From Fragilaria radians (taxonomy: Eukaryota; Bacillariophyta; Fragilariophyceae; Fragilariales; Fragilariaceae): a stretch of 23,995 bases of DNA. Below are positions 1 to 9,989 of this stretch, piece after piece (within the stretch, counting starts at the first letter, position 1; every line of letters starts with the position of its first letter). The notes beneath the pieces were generated by a model. The model saw nothing but the letters and a program-made list of their open reading frames with translations, had not been told where the DNA came from and did no database searches. Position numbers and translations under genes: made by a program. The DNA lies in contig CAAAJI010000022.1 of NCBI GenBank assembly GCA_900642245.1, positions 363,395 through 387,389 of the forward strand, given 5' to 3'.

Positions 1-558
1 AGAGGCCTTGCTTCATAGAATGGATCAAAAACATGCAACAAACCCGGCAAGAAGAAAAGAGCAATGTCTCCGCATGAGCTTGTTTACATATTTTTGGACA
101 TGGCTGCACTTCAGGCTTATTCTGTGCTTCAAACCATCAGCCCCCATGAAAGCATCTCTTTTGCTGAATTCAAGCGATCATTATGTGAAGACCTCATTAC
201 ACGTTTCCGAAGCTATCGAAAACGCCCAAGTATTGAAAACAAGCCTCGGGTTATTGAAAGCATTCTGGGATCCAATGAGCACTTGGACATGTGAATTGAG
301 AATATAAATCAAGTTGACTTCAACTGCTTTTTCTGTCTGTTTTGTGGCATAAAGAAAAAGACAATTTACGGTTGCATCAAATGCAATATGGGTTTATATG
401 TCAACTGCTATACTGCATATCATTACCAAGGAGCACTAAAAGGTGATGCAAAGGTACTCTCTGTCATGCCAATGAGCTGTGAAGGCAATTTACCAAGGGC
501 ATCCAATAAAAAATCAAAGCACATTGGAGATATATCCTTGCTAAAATTGACAAAATAA
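1..558 (+). pseudogene. piggyBac-like transposase C-terminus, broken by a TGA
   Basis: One reading frame runs from 19 to the TAA at 556-558, interrupted only by a TGA at 292-294. The part before the stop reads like the end of a piggyBac/DDE_Tnp_1_7 transposase: a hydrophobic helix (LVYIFLDMAALQAYSVLQ) followed by a basic FKRSLCEDLI-type helix. The part after the stop, about 334-420, carries a cysteine-rich finger (CLFC, CIKC, then C and YH) of the kind that ends these transposases. The catalytic DDD core is not in the window and would lie upstream. This is most likely a dead copy. Assignment rests on motif shape, not on a database search. Confidence 0.6.
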
Positions 559-855
559 AAAATATTACCGCTATTGAGAAATGACTTTTCTTCATGAAAA
601 CCCAAGAAGTTTCCATCTGTCTCTAGATACATTTCCCTTATTTTTGTTTGAACACATGAAGGAATAGGTATTCTATTTCCCTTTCCAAGATGCCCAAATT
701 TCAGATAGGTAAAGGCTCTGTACAAAGCTATTCTCATCTTAGAGTTCAGTACTATGACTCCATTATCATCTACTATAGTCTCTTGTCCACCTTGATGTTC
801 ACGATTCTACAAAAACTTTCATGTTTCTTAATCTAAAGTCTAATTATAATGCTTG
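559..855. other. Intergenic, no recognisable gene
   Basis: This AT-rich stretch follows the transposase remnant. I see no domain, RNA gene or clear repeat boundary in it. A minus-strand open frame across 423-737 is the shadow of the transposase frame and its tail. Confidence 0.5.
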
Positions 856-1384
856 GAGTGACTGTTCTCATATTAATCCTTCATTTGATTCAATTTCTAA
901 AACGTTCGAAAAAGTAAGGAATACACGGAATTAAAGTTGACAAGACAATGGTATAGACTTTGTATCAACAACAATATTTTTTGATTTTTTTTGCTAAAGC
1001 TTTGATTCTCCAACAGCAGCAACTATCTTTTGACGTTCCATTAACAGAAGGAGCAATAAATTCTACAACAACAGCAACAGAAAAAGCTAAAATACGACTT
1101 TAACCTTATAAAAAAGTGGCAATGTTTACCCTTACAGTTTTCTGATGTCATCAATGATGAATCAATGGTATAATATATGGAATCACAGAGGCAAGCCTGT
1201 GAGATTGAATACATTTGAAGATACCAATGGCATGTTAGGTCAAATAGTAAAACTCATATATTGTATCATGCATCAGATGGTATGACATGCAAATTCTATG
1301 TTCACAAATACCAATAAAAAATCCATGTTATATTTATTGTTGGATATTTATAAATGGAAATTCAAAATACATTTTTATGAATTG
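856..1384 (+). repeat. Direct repeat copy 1 (partner at 1641-2171)
   Basis: The segment aligns along its whole length with 1641-2171 at a constant offset of about 785-787 bp. Shared landmarks are TAATCCTTCATTTG, GATTCTCCAACAGCAGCAAC, ACATTTGAAGATACCAATGG and ATTTATTGTTGGA. The copies differ by many substitutions and small indels, so the duplication is old. A CAACAG-rich stretch near 1012-1080 can be read as Ser/Thr/Ala-rich peptide, but no long frame survives. Confidence 0.75.
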
Positions 1385-1640
1385 TCTATTATCTACACAA
1401 CTAAAAAAGTTTCACATCCGATCTAGCCGTCAGCCGGCTCTGCTATTTTGGTGCCCTTCTGCAGTTTATCAGATATACTCGAGTAAGTGAGTGAGTACGA
1501 GTATGGATGCGCGACTAAGACATAAGTCATTAATGCTATCCACATTCCATTAACTGAACTAAATGACTCTCATTCGATAGTAAACCAATAATTCCATTTT
1601 ATATTCATCCATACTTATACTGGTGTAGCAGATATGTTTA

Positions 1641-2171
1641 GGATGACTGTCATCACACTAATCCTTCATTTGTCTCAATTTCTTACACTTTCATACAAGT
1701 AAAGAATACGCAGAATTCAAGTTAACAGAGCATATATATTGACTTTTGTCAACAAAAACATAATTTGATTTTTTCACTACAGCTTTTATTCTCCAACAAC
1801 AGCAACAATCTTTGATGTTCCAATAACAGAAGCAGTAATGGCTTCTACAACAGCAGCACCAGAAAAAGCTAAAGCATGACTTTTAACCATAGTTATAATA
1901 GGACAAAAAGTGAAATGTCTAACTTTACACTTTCCTGATGTCAAGCTAAATCAATGGGTTTAATTTACTCACAGAGACAGTCTATAATGTTGAATACATT
2001 TGAAGATACCAATGGTATGTTAGATCAAGGGGTAAAACTGAGATATTGTGTCATGCATTAAATTGCATGACCTGCAGATTCTACGTTCACAAATCGCATT
2101 AATAAAACTCATGTCATAATTATTGTTGGAAATTTATAAGTGGAAATTCAAAGATGCACCATTCTGAATTG
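1641..2171 (+). repeat. Direct repeat copy 2 (partner at 856-1384)
   Basis: This is the second copy of the roughly 530-bp direct duplication, in the same orientation. About 255 bp of different DNA (1385-1640) separates the copies. The short frame around 1815-1878 reads FDVPITEAVMASTTAAPEKA, and a related peptide can be read in copy 1, so the ancestral unit may have been coding. I recognise no family. Confidence 0.75.
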
Positions 2172-3395
2172 CCTATTGTTATCTTGTGTAAAATATTTAA
2201 CTCTGCGTAACAAAACAAGCGCCAGCTACTAGTGATACAAATATAGTAATGAAGAAATGAACTCAAAATGTGATTGGCTAAAAAGCTACATTCGATAGTA
2301 ATTAACCCTTTCACTTATACGATTTCAGATGATGTTCAACTCATTTGATTAACAAGGTTATCATTGGATAATCAGCTGATGCGAGGCATCATTTATATGA
2401 ACCTATCAAGGAAGTCATGAGGATTGCAAGGTCTATTCTGTATCGTTTTCATTGATTTACTACGTCCTGTTTTGGGTGACATTCTTTCTGGACTTGTGGA
2501 GAATGGGCTCATTTGGAAAGATTCCTAAGAATGACATCTACTCTCGTAAAAACAGTTTCACTGTCAATGCCGTCCCTCTTTCAAATTTGGATGAATATGG
2601 TGGGCTTCAATTTATTCAAAACCCGATGTTATTGAAAAAGATAAAGTCAAATAAAGTTAACTTGCTAATTATTTTTTGATGGTTCCTCAGCGTGTGTGTA
2701 AGCTCTTCAATGACAAAACCACTTTCCATTGATGTACAAATATGATTGTTGTGACACTTTTCTCATTCACATGTTTCCATTAGCGTTTTTCTTTGCTTAT
2801 CCATTTTCTGACAATGGCTTAACATAGACTAACGCATACCCTTGTCTCAATAAAGATCGTTTTGCTGATTTCTAATTGCTCGGAAATTCAACTAGGGGGT
2901 AATAATGTCACGAAAAAGATAATTTTTCACAGTCACACATACTTGTTTGGTACAGGTCTAATAATATATGTTACCTTACAGAGACTTATCAAAGAGGAGT
3001 ACATAAAGGGAGTCAAACCTTCCATAATCAAGTTACTTAAATGAAGAGTTATTCAAAATTTTGTTTCAAAAATGTTGGTCATTCTAGTACTTATTGTTTC
3101 AGAGCAAATTCAGCAAATTAAATGTTAAGGGTGGTAAAATTTTGATTGAAGTTCGATATCAAGCTATTGTTTTCAATGAAAGTCCACACTTGTGATTGCA
3201 AGCTCTTTCATCTTTTTGTCGAAGTTCCTCAGGGTAAATGTAATTCTACTTGAATGCTGTACGTAAAAGATTACAAACTCATGGCAAATTTATGAATCAG
3301 CCAGTAAGTATGCTGATACCTGTTACGTTCAAAGATAGGACGCGGTTCATATCCGTTAAATGTGTTTTAATTTTGTGGCCGTCTGAAGAATCAAA
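2172..3395. other. Accessory/intergenic stretch upstream of the AAA ATPase gene
   Basis: Only short ATG-initiated frames occur (2452-2679, 75 aa; 2862-3044, 60 aa), and neither has a recognisable motif. In another frame around 2731-2823 a short peptide (YDCCDTFLIHMF) is weakly reminiscent of the region before the third aspartate in piggyBac transposases, which would fit transposon decay. That reading is speculative. The last 150 bp or so should hold the promoter and 5' UTR of the gene starting at 3396; I see no distinctive element there. Confidence 0.4.
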
Positions 3396-5403
3396 ATGAA
3401 AATGGGGTTTTCGATTTTTTTTATTCTCTTGGTGGATTGGAGTTTACCTTCTTCAGCTTTCTCATCTATATACACTAACCTTTGGTGTACGACCCCATCG
3501 AATCTCTTATTACTCGCTGCTTCCGAGAATTTTGGAGAAACGAATGTAGGCAAGACAGCGCAACAGCAGAATGAACTTTATATCGATGGTCTCATCAATA
3601 ACTTAACCATGGCTTTAGATAGGTGGGTCATTACGGGATCACCAGTGAAAGTGAGTCTAAATCTTGACCTGAATTTGACGGCGTGTTAAATTGAATTCTC
3701 AAATAATTCCTTTTTCTATTCCTTAGAAAACACAGGTTCAGAACATTCTCTACCAAATTCAGCGTGAGGCAAAATCGGAAACCCAAATTAAGGCAGCAAC
3801 GAGTCTGGCTCGGCGCTCTGGAATAACTTTCGAAGATAGCTCGAAAGAACTTGGAAAAACTGATATCCAGGAACGACGAAGAGGTGTTGATGCACGGAAG
3901 GAATGGGAACAATTCCGTGACACTGTAGAACAAGTCGGCCAATGGGTTGGACGCCCTAAAGAAGAGTCACGCTCTGCTTTATCTTCTAGAGTGGTCGGTT
4001 CGAACGGAAAAAGAGATTTATTTATGGGATCAATCGATCATCGTCTCGTCCCTGAAAGCGACAGCGACGGCAGCATTTCCTCTGAAACATCAAATTCATT
4101 ATCATCGCTTAGCAACGCAAGCCCACGTTCTGACGCTTCAAAACCTGCCTCCCCCAAGAAATCTTTTTTTCAGTTAGATGAAGATGCCTTGAAAGATGCT
4201 CAACTTCGAAATTCAAAAATGGTGGCAAAGTTAGGAGGCAGTTTTGACGGAGATATCTTGGGAATCGGAGGATTAGATGATATTCTTTCTCAAGTTAAGA
4301 GGAGGATTTGGGTTCCGCTTGCAGCACCACCTTCACTTTTACAAGAATTAGGAATCTCACCAGTGAGAGGTCTCTTGCTATATGGAAAACCAGGATGTGG
4401 AAAGACGCTGATTGCACGAGCAATTGGAAAAATGCTCTCACCATTCCGCCCCGTTACCGTAGTAAGCGGACCAGAACTTATGGACAAGTTCGTGGGATCC
4501 AGTGAACAAAATGTCAGAAAGGTGTTCGATGAACCTCCGCCCATATTCGACCACGTTCGACTCAACGAAGTGGATGATGGCAAAGCCTTGTCGAAAGTTG
4601 CTTTACACGTCATCATTATGGACGAATTTGATGCAATGGCCAGGACTCGTGGTGGTAAAGGAGGTGCGGGAGCACAAGGCGATGCTGGCGTTGCTCGGGA
4701 TTCTGTCGTGAATCAGATATTAGCCAAGATGGACGGTGTTGACCCTCTTCCAGTACCAACGCTTGTTATTGGGATGACGAATAAGCGTAGCTTGATAGAC
4801 TCAGCTTTACTTCGCGCCGGCAGATTTGAGGTACTAGACTTATCGCTACTATTCGTCCCACCACCCTTGCTTCTCACCTATTGTCTTGGATACATACTTT
4901 AGGTACAGATTGAAGTCCCTCCTCCGCGTTCACAGCAACAGCGAGTTAGCATTTTAAAAGTTCACACAAAGAATATGTTTGAAGCTGGAAGACTTATGGT
5001 CTGCGATGCGCCGAAAGAAACTTCAGTAGCAAAGCAAATGATGGTAAGTGATCACACAAAAAGTTAGATTCAACATGATGAAATTAATGATTTTGTGAAT
5101 CAGGCTCAGAGTATGGATCACGAGCTACTTTCTTATCATGATTTATTGGACCATATTGCAGCTCAATGCGAAGGCTTTTCAGGAGCTTCTCTAGCTGGAA
5201 TCGCTAGAGCAGCGGCAAGTCATGCTTTGGAACGGGCCGTAAACGCCATCTCCAAATCTGCAAGTAACGGTATGGCGGATCAATCCATTATGGATTGTTA
5301 TGTTACGAAAGAAGACCTAGAATTGGCAGTGAAAGACATTCTTGAAAGTAGCGGAGATTTCGATTGGACTGAAGATAAAGTCGACAACGCGAGTCCGAAT
5401 TGA
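3396..5403 (+). CDS. NSF D1-like AAA ATPase with a plastid-type presequence
   Basis: Four exons, 3396-3650, 3727-4830, 4903-5043 and 5104-5403, join in phase 0 to give 599 aa. The introns are 76, 72 and 60 nt with GT-AG ends. The AAA core matches the D1 ring of NSF/Sec18, the ATPase that disassembles SNARE complexes: LGIGGLDD entry (about 262-269), Walker A GKPGCGKT (305-312), Walker B MDEFD (383-387), NQILAKMDGV, sensor-1 MTN (435-437), LLRAGRFE with the arginine finger (446-453), then VQIEVPPP and a helical lid with GFSGASLAGIARAA. Unlike NSF (about 740 aa: N, D1, D2) there is no second ring, and the N-terminal 260 residues do not look like the NSF N domain. Residues 1-22 form a signal peptide ending SSAF, which suggests plastid routing. 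Walker A has Lys where NSF has Pro. ATPase fold is near certain; the substrate is unknown. Confidence 0.9.
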
Positions 5404-5903
5404 CCCCTGTTGCGATGGACCATAAAAATGATGTTGCTTCAAATTTCATTACAATTGACGATTAATAGTTTCCCATGTTATGATCGAATATAGTTTCTGA
5501 AGCTTTCTGGACACATTGGAAAGCTTAATAAGGCTAATGTGCCTCGATATTCCTTGAATTATTACAGATAATACTTGTATCGGAAGTATGATGAACAGGT
5601 TTCAATGACTTTCTTTCTTCCTTTTTCCCCATGATTGATGATGTAAAGGAATAGATTGAAATCTAGTATTCCTAATCTAAAACCGTGATAACGAGATGAG
5701 TAAAGCATGTCTTGGGGTAGTAGATGCATTTCTTAAATTGTTACAACAAGCCAATTGTCCAAGTTTATCAAAGATTTCCAAGCTTCAATTTACTAGAATT
5801 TACAATTTCGAAGACAAGGTCAACTTCAAAATTATACCGAGGAATGACTAAGACTCTCTTCCAAGAATCTTTTGCTAAGCTATCATTCTGAGTCGGAAAT
5901 TTT
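5404..5903. other. Convergent 3' intergenic region
   Basis: This 500-bp stretch lies between two genes whose 3' ends face each other, the AAA ATPase on plus and the acyltransferase on minus. It is AT-rich and presumably holds both 3' UTRs. I find no open frame, RNA gene or repeat in it. Confidence 0.5.
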
Positions 5904-6936
5904 TTAATCCACTGATTTCAAAATGGGCTGTTGGATCTCAGGCATTTCAGACAAAAGAGCGGTTCGAACAAGCTTTGCCAATTCAGTTTCTGATAATCCC
6001 TCTGGACTTATGGGCTTATGTACATGGATGTGCAACTTTCCCTTTCCCGGTTGTACAGGGAAAAACGAATTGGCAGGCATGACTGCATGTGTATGACAAA
6101 GTGAGATCGGCACGATGGGGACGTTTGCCTTCGTAGCCATGGAGAAAATGCCTCCCTTGAATTCCATCAATCGCCCGTCGAGTGAACGCTGTCCTTCCGG
6201 AAAAGCCATCAAGGGTACTCCTTTCTTCAGCCAGGCGATTCCCTCCTTGAAAGTTCTAAGCTGAGATCTACGATCATCACGATCGATCAATATGTGACGC
6301 CCCTTTTTTCAACACGAGTTAGGAACATAATGCTACATCAGAAGAATAAATTGAGGCATCACTTACCCCTTTTAGTTGTTGACCAATGCAAGGAACTTTA
6401 GATAACTCGGCTTTGGCGATGAACTTAAAGACAGGGTCAACAAGTGTACAAATTATTGGAATATCCAACCAGGATGCATGATTCGCCACATACAGACAAG
6501 GCCCATGTCCTTCACGGATGGCCGAGATTTCACCAGAAACGGAAGGCCGAGACATGCACATGGTGAGCCAGACACGACACCATATTTTTCCTGTGAAGTC
6601 ATAAAGCGCTCTATTTGGATCGAGATTTTCGTTCATATTACAAATCATGTCCACGATCGACATCGCCAACATCCAAATAGGCCCAGTAACAACGGTAGCA
6701 AGAAATGTTACGAAGCCAAAAGCGTTAACGATCTTCTCCGTTTCACCTTTACCAAGTTTTATCAGCGGTTTCACTTCGTCTCGTGTCAACACAAAATTCT
6801 TCGTCATCACGTCATTCGCTGGAATGCTCGCAAGTAAATATACTTTATTTTGCCTGGCATGCTGTACTGGAAGAAAGCAATGAGTCGATGTCAAAAGAAG
6901 CACCAGAAAGATTGCTAAAGTATTCCTCATCGTCAA
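5904..6936 (-). CDS. plsC: Plastid 1-acyl-sn-glycerol-3-phosphate acyltransferase (PlsC family)
   Basis: Two exons on the minus strand, 6936-6367 and 6302-5904, are joined over a 64-nt intron (GTAAGT...AAAAAAG, phase 0) to give 322 aa. The enzyme class acylates lysophosphatidic acid to phosphatidic acid in glycerolipid synthesis. All acyltransferase blocks are visible: NHASWLD (152-158, the catalytic NHx4D), IDRDDR (196-201; the intron falls just before it, between residues 190 and 191), FPEGQRS (224-230) and VPIVPISL (251-258). A hydrophobic segment around 75-100 could anchor it in a membrane. Residues 1-20 form a signal peptide followed by F21 (CFLP), then a basic stretch, as in plastid preproteins of diatoms. 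That suggests the plastid isoform of the pathway. The ATG at 6936 is chosen because the signal peptide begins directly there. Confidence 0.92.
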
Positions 6937-7857
6937 AATAAATGGTAATCTGAATGAACTAAAAAAACGTACTTCAGCTACCTAACCTATCATCTCAACC
7001 AGTTTTGATGACACCTGTCGTCATTACTTGAAACAAAAGCAACAAAAATCCAAAGGCAGACGCCACCTAGACACATACGGAGTAAACTAAAACCTTAAAC
7101 ATGACAATTTTACCCCGCCCCCTATCAAATAGAAAATGAGTTCAATGCCCTGTGAAAATTGAGATTTAGTCTTTCTTCTATATATGTACTAAGCAAAATT
7201 ACAACTTCAATTCACTTCAAGCATATTATGGTTGATTCAGAGTGTCCAAGACTGACACTGAAAAGTATCATCCTCATCTTGGAAGACATTACTGTATCCT
7301 TGTATCTGGAGGAGAAACTCTGATTGACATTCCATCCTTGGTTAAAACTCCTCAATAAAAAAAATCTCCAGGGTAAAAAATCAAATTTCATCTCTATGCC
7401 TTATTGACACCTTGAATAAATTTAGAGAGGAGCTGTAAAATAAGATCCGTAATTGAAATTGTAACAATAAGGCTTTGCATAAAGGATACAAATCAAATTG
7501 GTGAGAGAGAATTCCTAGAATTTTGAAAAAATACTCTGACCACTTCAGTAGAATAAATATCTTAGGTAAAAGATGAATGCATGCAAAGGAACTTTTAGTC
7601 ACAATGAAAATTGAGGAACTTTTGTTTTCCAACAGAGGGGAAATTTTACTGCAGTTACTTCAAAACTAATAATAAAAATGATACTCATTCTATATTGTTT
7701 ATTTGTGTATTTTGTAGCAGTGGAATATTTTCTCACTGCTGACAGTCTATTTGCCTCTTAGGCAGTAACCCCAGGGTTACTATGGCCAGGGCAATTGTTT
7801 CCTAACTATAATGAGTAGGATTCAAGTGTCATCATCCAAGAAAGAAGGGCATTTCAT
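6937..7857. other. Intergenic, no supported gene
   Basis: The stretch lies upstream of the acyltransferase start and should hold its promoter in the first few hundred bases. Farther on it is AT-rich with only a spurious minus-strand frame (7381-7632) that has no domain. A short plus-strand peptide around 7263-7360 (GRHYCILVSGGETLID) looks protein-like but is closed by stops and I cannot place it. Confidence 0.45.
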
Positions 7858-8040
7858 TTACTGATCCATCACGCCATCTTCTTTGGTGCCTCTGAAGTCA
7901 CAGCCACTTTTGGTTCTTCTGGAGTCACAGCCACTCTCAGTTCCTTTGGTGTCACAACCACTCTCGGTTCCATTTGAGTCACAACCACTCTCGTCATTAC
8001 AATGTTGATAATGTCCCATCAATTTGGTTGGTTGGTGCAA
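7858..8040 (-). pseudogene. Minus-strand frame carrying the nonapeptide repeats
   Basis: A 60-codon minus-strand frame (start 8040, stop 7858) begins with MHQPTKLMGHYQHC and then reads four near-copies of the nonapeptide SGCDxxGTE before a short acidic end. A Cys every nine residues is unusual, but the frame is short, lies among transposon debris and has no recognised domain. It may be a fragment of a longer lost coding region or a chance frame through the minisatellite. Confidence 0.3.
7897..7994. repeat. 27-bp minisatellite, about 3.6 units
   Basis: Units start at 7897, 7924, 7951 and 7978, each beginning GTCACARCCACT. The period is exactly 27 bp, so any reading frame is preserved from unit to unit. 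The partial sequence before 7897 (CTTTGGTGCCTCTGAA) resembles the end of a further unit. Differences between units are mostly single substitutions. Confidence 0.85.
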
Positions 8041-8263
8041 TTTTTAACTCTTACTCAATAGAAGGATTCAAGGGTAGCTATAAATCACAAGTCTTGGAGA
8101 AACGACGCATCATCATGAAGGGAGTTGGTGCCAATCAAGCATATCCAGAAAAGAATCTTCAAAGAAATTGCATATATAACCTTCCCATTTTTTTGTTCAG
8201 GGCATTAGTAAAAAAGACCACACAACATCTATCTTGAGTGTCGTATATTTTTAGTAATTTCAT

Positions 8264-8410
8264 CTATGTGTTTTTTATTTCTAGTTCATGTTTGTTTGAA
8301 CAACAAGAATTACAAAGATACTCCTTGCATTTACGACACTTGTGTTGGGAAGGTATTTTATTACATTCAATGCAAAGATCTCCTCTCATATGCTCCACTG
8401 ACATTGATGT
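8264..8410 (-). pseudogene. piggyBac-type C-terminal zinc finger remnant
   Basis: The minus-strand frame from 8410 down to the TAG at 8264-8266 encodes about 48 residues with the spacing of a piggyBac transposase C-terminal finger: HMRGDLCIEC, then CRKC, then CNSCC and a final H (CSNKHE). The catalytic domain is not joined to it; upstream minus-strand sequence is full of stops. It differs from the finger at 334-420 and lies in the opposite orientation, so it comes from a separate insertion. Confidence 0.55.
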
Positions 8411-9231
8411 TCATGTCAAATCAACTTTTGATGGAAAGGGCTCTCTTCAGCTTGCTGCTGGTTTATGTATTTTTGATGCTGATTGAATTCAGCTTGCTGT
8501 AATACTTCAGGTTCTGATTGCAACACAGCAATCTGCAAAGAGTACAATGCCACCAGTTGCTTGAGTTCCATAACTTCCGAATCAACACACACCTTGAATA
8601 TTTGAAAAAAGCTTTAGCAAAATTTTCATCTGTTGGCTACAAAGCATATCACGACACAATAATATCTTGAGTTAAGGATTCTTTTGCTGTTCATGCTCCA
8701 GAGATTCTCCAGAGATTCTCCAGACAATGATGCAATGTCTGTGAAAGAGCATAACTATTAGACCATTCTTCCTGATCAACAGAAATTGAAGGGGAACTTT
8801 CGTCTGTCCAAATATTTAGAGAACTTTTCCCATTGTTGGCATTCTGTCAGATGGCACGACGTGACTCAACGCAGGCAATAAATCCTTTGAACATTCATCC
8901 TGGAGGCATGGTTTCTGGGATAACTTATGCCCTGTCATTAGATGCCTCTGCTTTCTTCCGTTTAGAGATTTTCCAAACCTCAAAAAATTCAGCAAGACAC
9001 CAATTTTCATAGTCATCATAGTTTGTACCCAATGGAAAAGTTCCTTCTTTGTATGGTGACTTTGTTGAGAGTACAATAGCCATCATTTTGGTGCAATTAG
9101 TAATAACTTCTTTTGCATTATTCAACAATCTTCAACTTTAGATCTTCTGCATTGAGTTCCCTAAGGTCTTTTGCTCAAATACAGAGTGGTGAATACATCT
9201 TCTGCCAATATAAATAAGACCACATGAGCCT
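8411..9231 (-). pseudogene. Decayed minus-strand coding region, family unknown
   Basis: The only sizeable protein-like stretch is 9128-8925 (minus), which reads like real protein (PYKEGTFPLGTNYDDYENW followed by a Lys/Arg-rich end). It is flanked by stops and frameshifts towards both the upstream frame at 9232-9873 and the finger at 8264-8410. All three may descend from one transposase-like gene, but no catalytic motif can be named. A short tandem of the 11-mer CCAGAGATTCT lies near 8698-8722. Confidence 0.3.
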
Positions 9232-9873
9232 TCACAATGCAATGTAGGTAAATTGCCAACACCTGTTCTCCAAATTCTGGTAAATCAGAATTTCAACAAT
9301 TTTATTTTCAAAAACTCCTTGGAACTTGGATACCCCAGACAAGAAGTGATCTACAAATGGCACAAGAGCAGGCTGGTTTGGATCACCAAAACAATGTTGG
9401 TAAATTTTTTCCATAATGATTACATCTTTCATGCTTTCATGTGACTTGCAACACGCAAAGGCAATTAGTGCTTGAAGCTCTGACAAGAGCTTTTGACTGA
9501 CAACACCTTTTCCTGTAATTTGCCTTTGTTTTTGTCTTGAAGCAAACGACAAAGAAGTAATATTGCTATGTGTGTAGCCATCATTTTCATGGCCAGCAGT
9601 TGATGATGACATTGTTTTTTTTTGTAAATCACCAATTTGTGAGTTCGAGAGTGTTGCACTGGCCAGCTCCAAAACAATGAAAATAATCATTCTTGAATAT
9701 GTGCATTTGGATGTTTTGTGTTTGTGTTTTGTAATTAGGGCAAGGAACGAATGAGGTGACAAAAACTCCATAACCCGGATGTGGAAGTGTAAAAAAGTTT
9801 TGTAGCCGTAATGATCGGCCTTACTCCCTCCACTCCCGCGAACTTCTCCGAGCACTCCAAAAAAATTCAACAT
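9232..9873 (-). CDS. Hypothetical protein, possibly a pseudogene
   Basis: This minus-strand frame starts with ATG at 9873-9871 and encodes 213 aa. The N-terminal 90 residues look like non-coding DNA read in frame. After an internal Met (MSSSTAGHEND) the sequence is more protein-like, with helical segments (SQKLLSELQALIAFACCKSH and a FVDHFLSGVSKFQ stretch). I recognise no family. The frame starts only 116 bp from the divergent gene at 9990, so its first part overlaps the likely promoter of that gene. Downstream the coding potential seems to continue in other frames after stops, which favours a decayed gene over a functional one. Confidence 0.3.
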   Translation of the reverse strand: MLNFFGVLGEVRGSGGSKADHYGYKTFLHFHIRVMEFLSPHSFLALITKHKHKTSKCTYSRMIIFIVLELASATLSNSQIGDLQKKTMSSSTAGHENDGYTHSNITSLSFASRQKQRQITGKGVVSQKLLSELQALIAFACCKSHESMKDVIIMEKIYQHCFGDPNQPALVPFVDHFLSGVSKFQGVFENKIVEILIYQNLENRCWQFTYIAL

Positions 9874-9989
9874 GTCGCAACCGTAGGAAGAGTACAGGAT
9901 CCGTGGTACAAAAATTGAAGCTAACGATTTTGGAGGTGTTGCATGGTGATGGACATTTTCTATTCTTCATCGTTGTGTGCAATAAGAGG

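Noticed and set aside
423..737. 104-codon minus-strand frame
   Set aside because: It lies antisense to the transposase frame and its tail, has no motif, and the plus-strand reading with the cysteine finger is far better supported.
3631..3942. 103-codon minus-strand frame opposite the AAA ATPase gene
   Set aside because: It is the antisense shadow of intron 1 and exon 2; the plus-strand exons join in frame and carry the AAA motifs.
3996..4006. GGTTCGAAC word resembling a tRNA T-loop
   Set aside because: It sits inside the AAA ATPase coding exon and no acceptor stem or anticodon arm surrounds it. The similar GGTTCGAAC at about 5961 is inside the acyltransferase exon.
4290..4616. 108-codon minus-strand frame across the Walker A region
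   Set aside because: It is antisense to the AAA core and has no independent motif.
6478..6837. 119-codon plus-strand frame
   Set aside because: It is the antisense shadow of the acyltransferase exon 1.
5904..6936. Possible frameshift at the acyltransferase intron
   Set aside because: Careful counting of the G runs shows that a GTAAGT donor after 6367 and an AG acceptor at 6304-6303 join the exons in phase 0.
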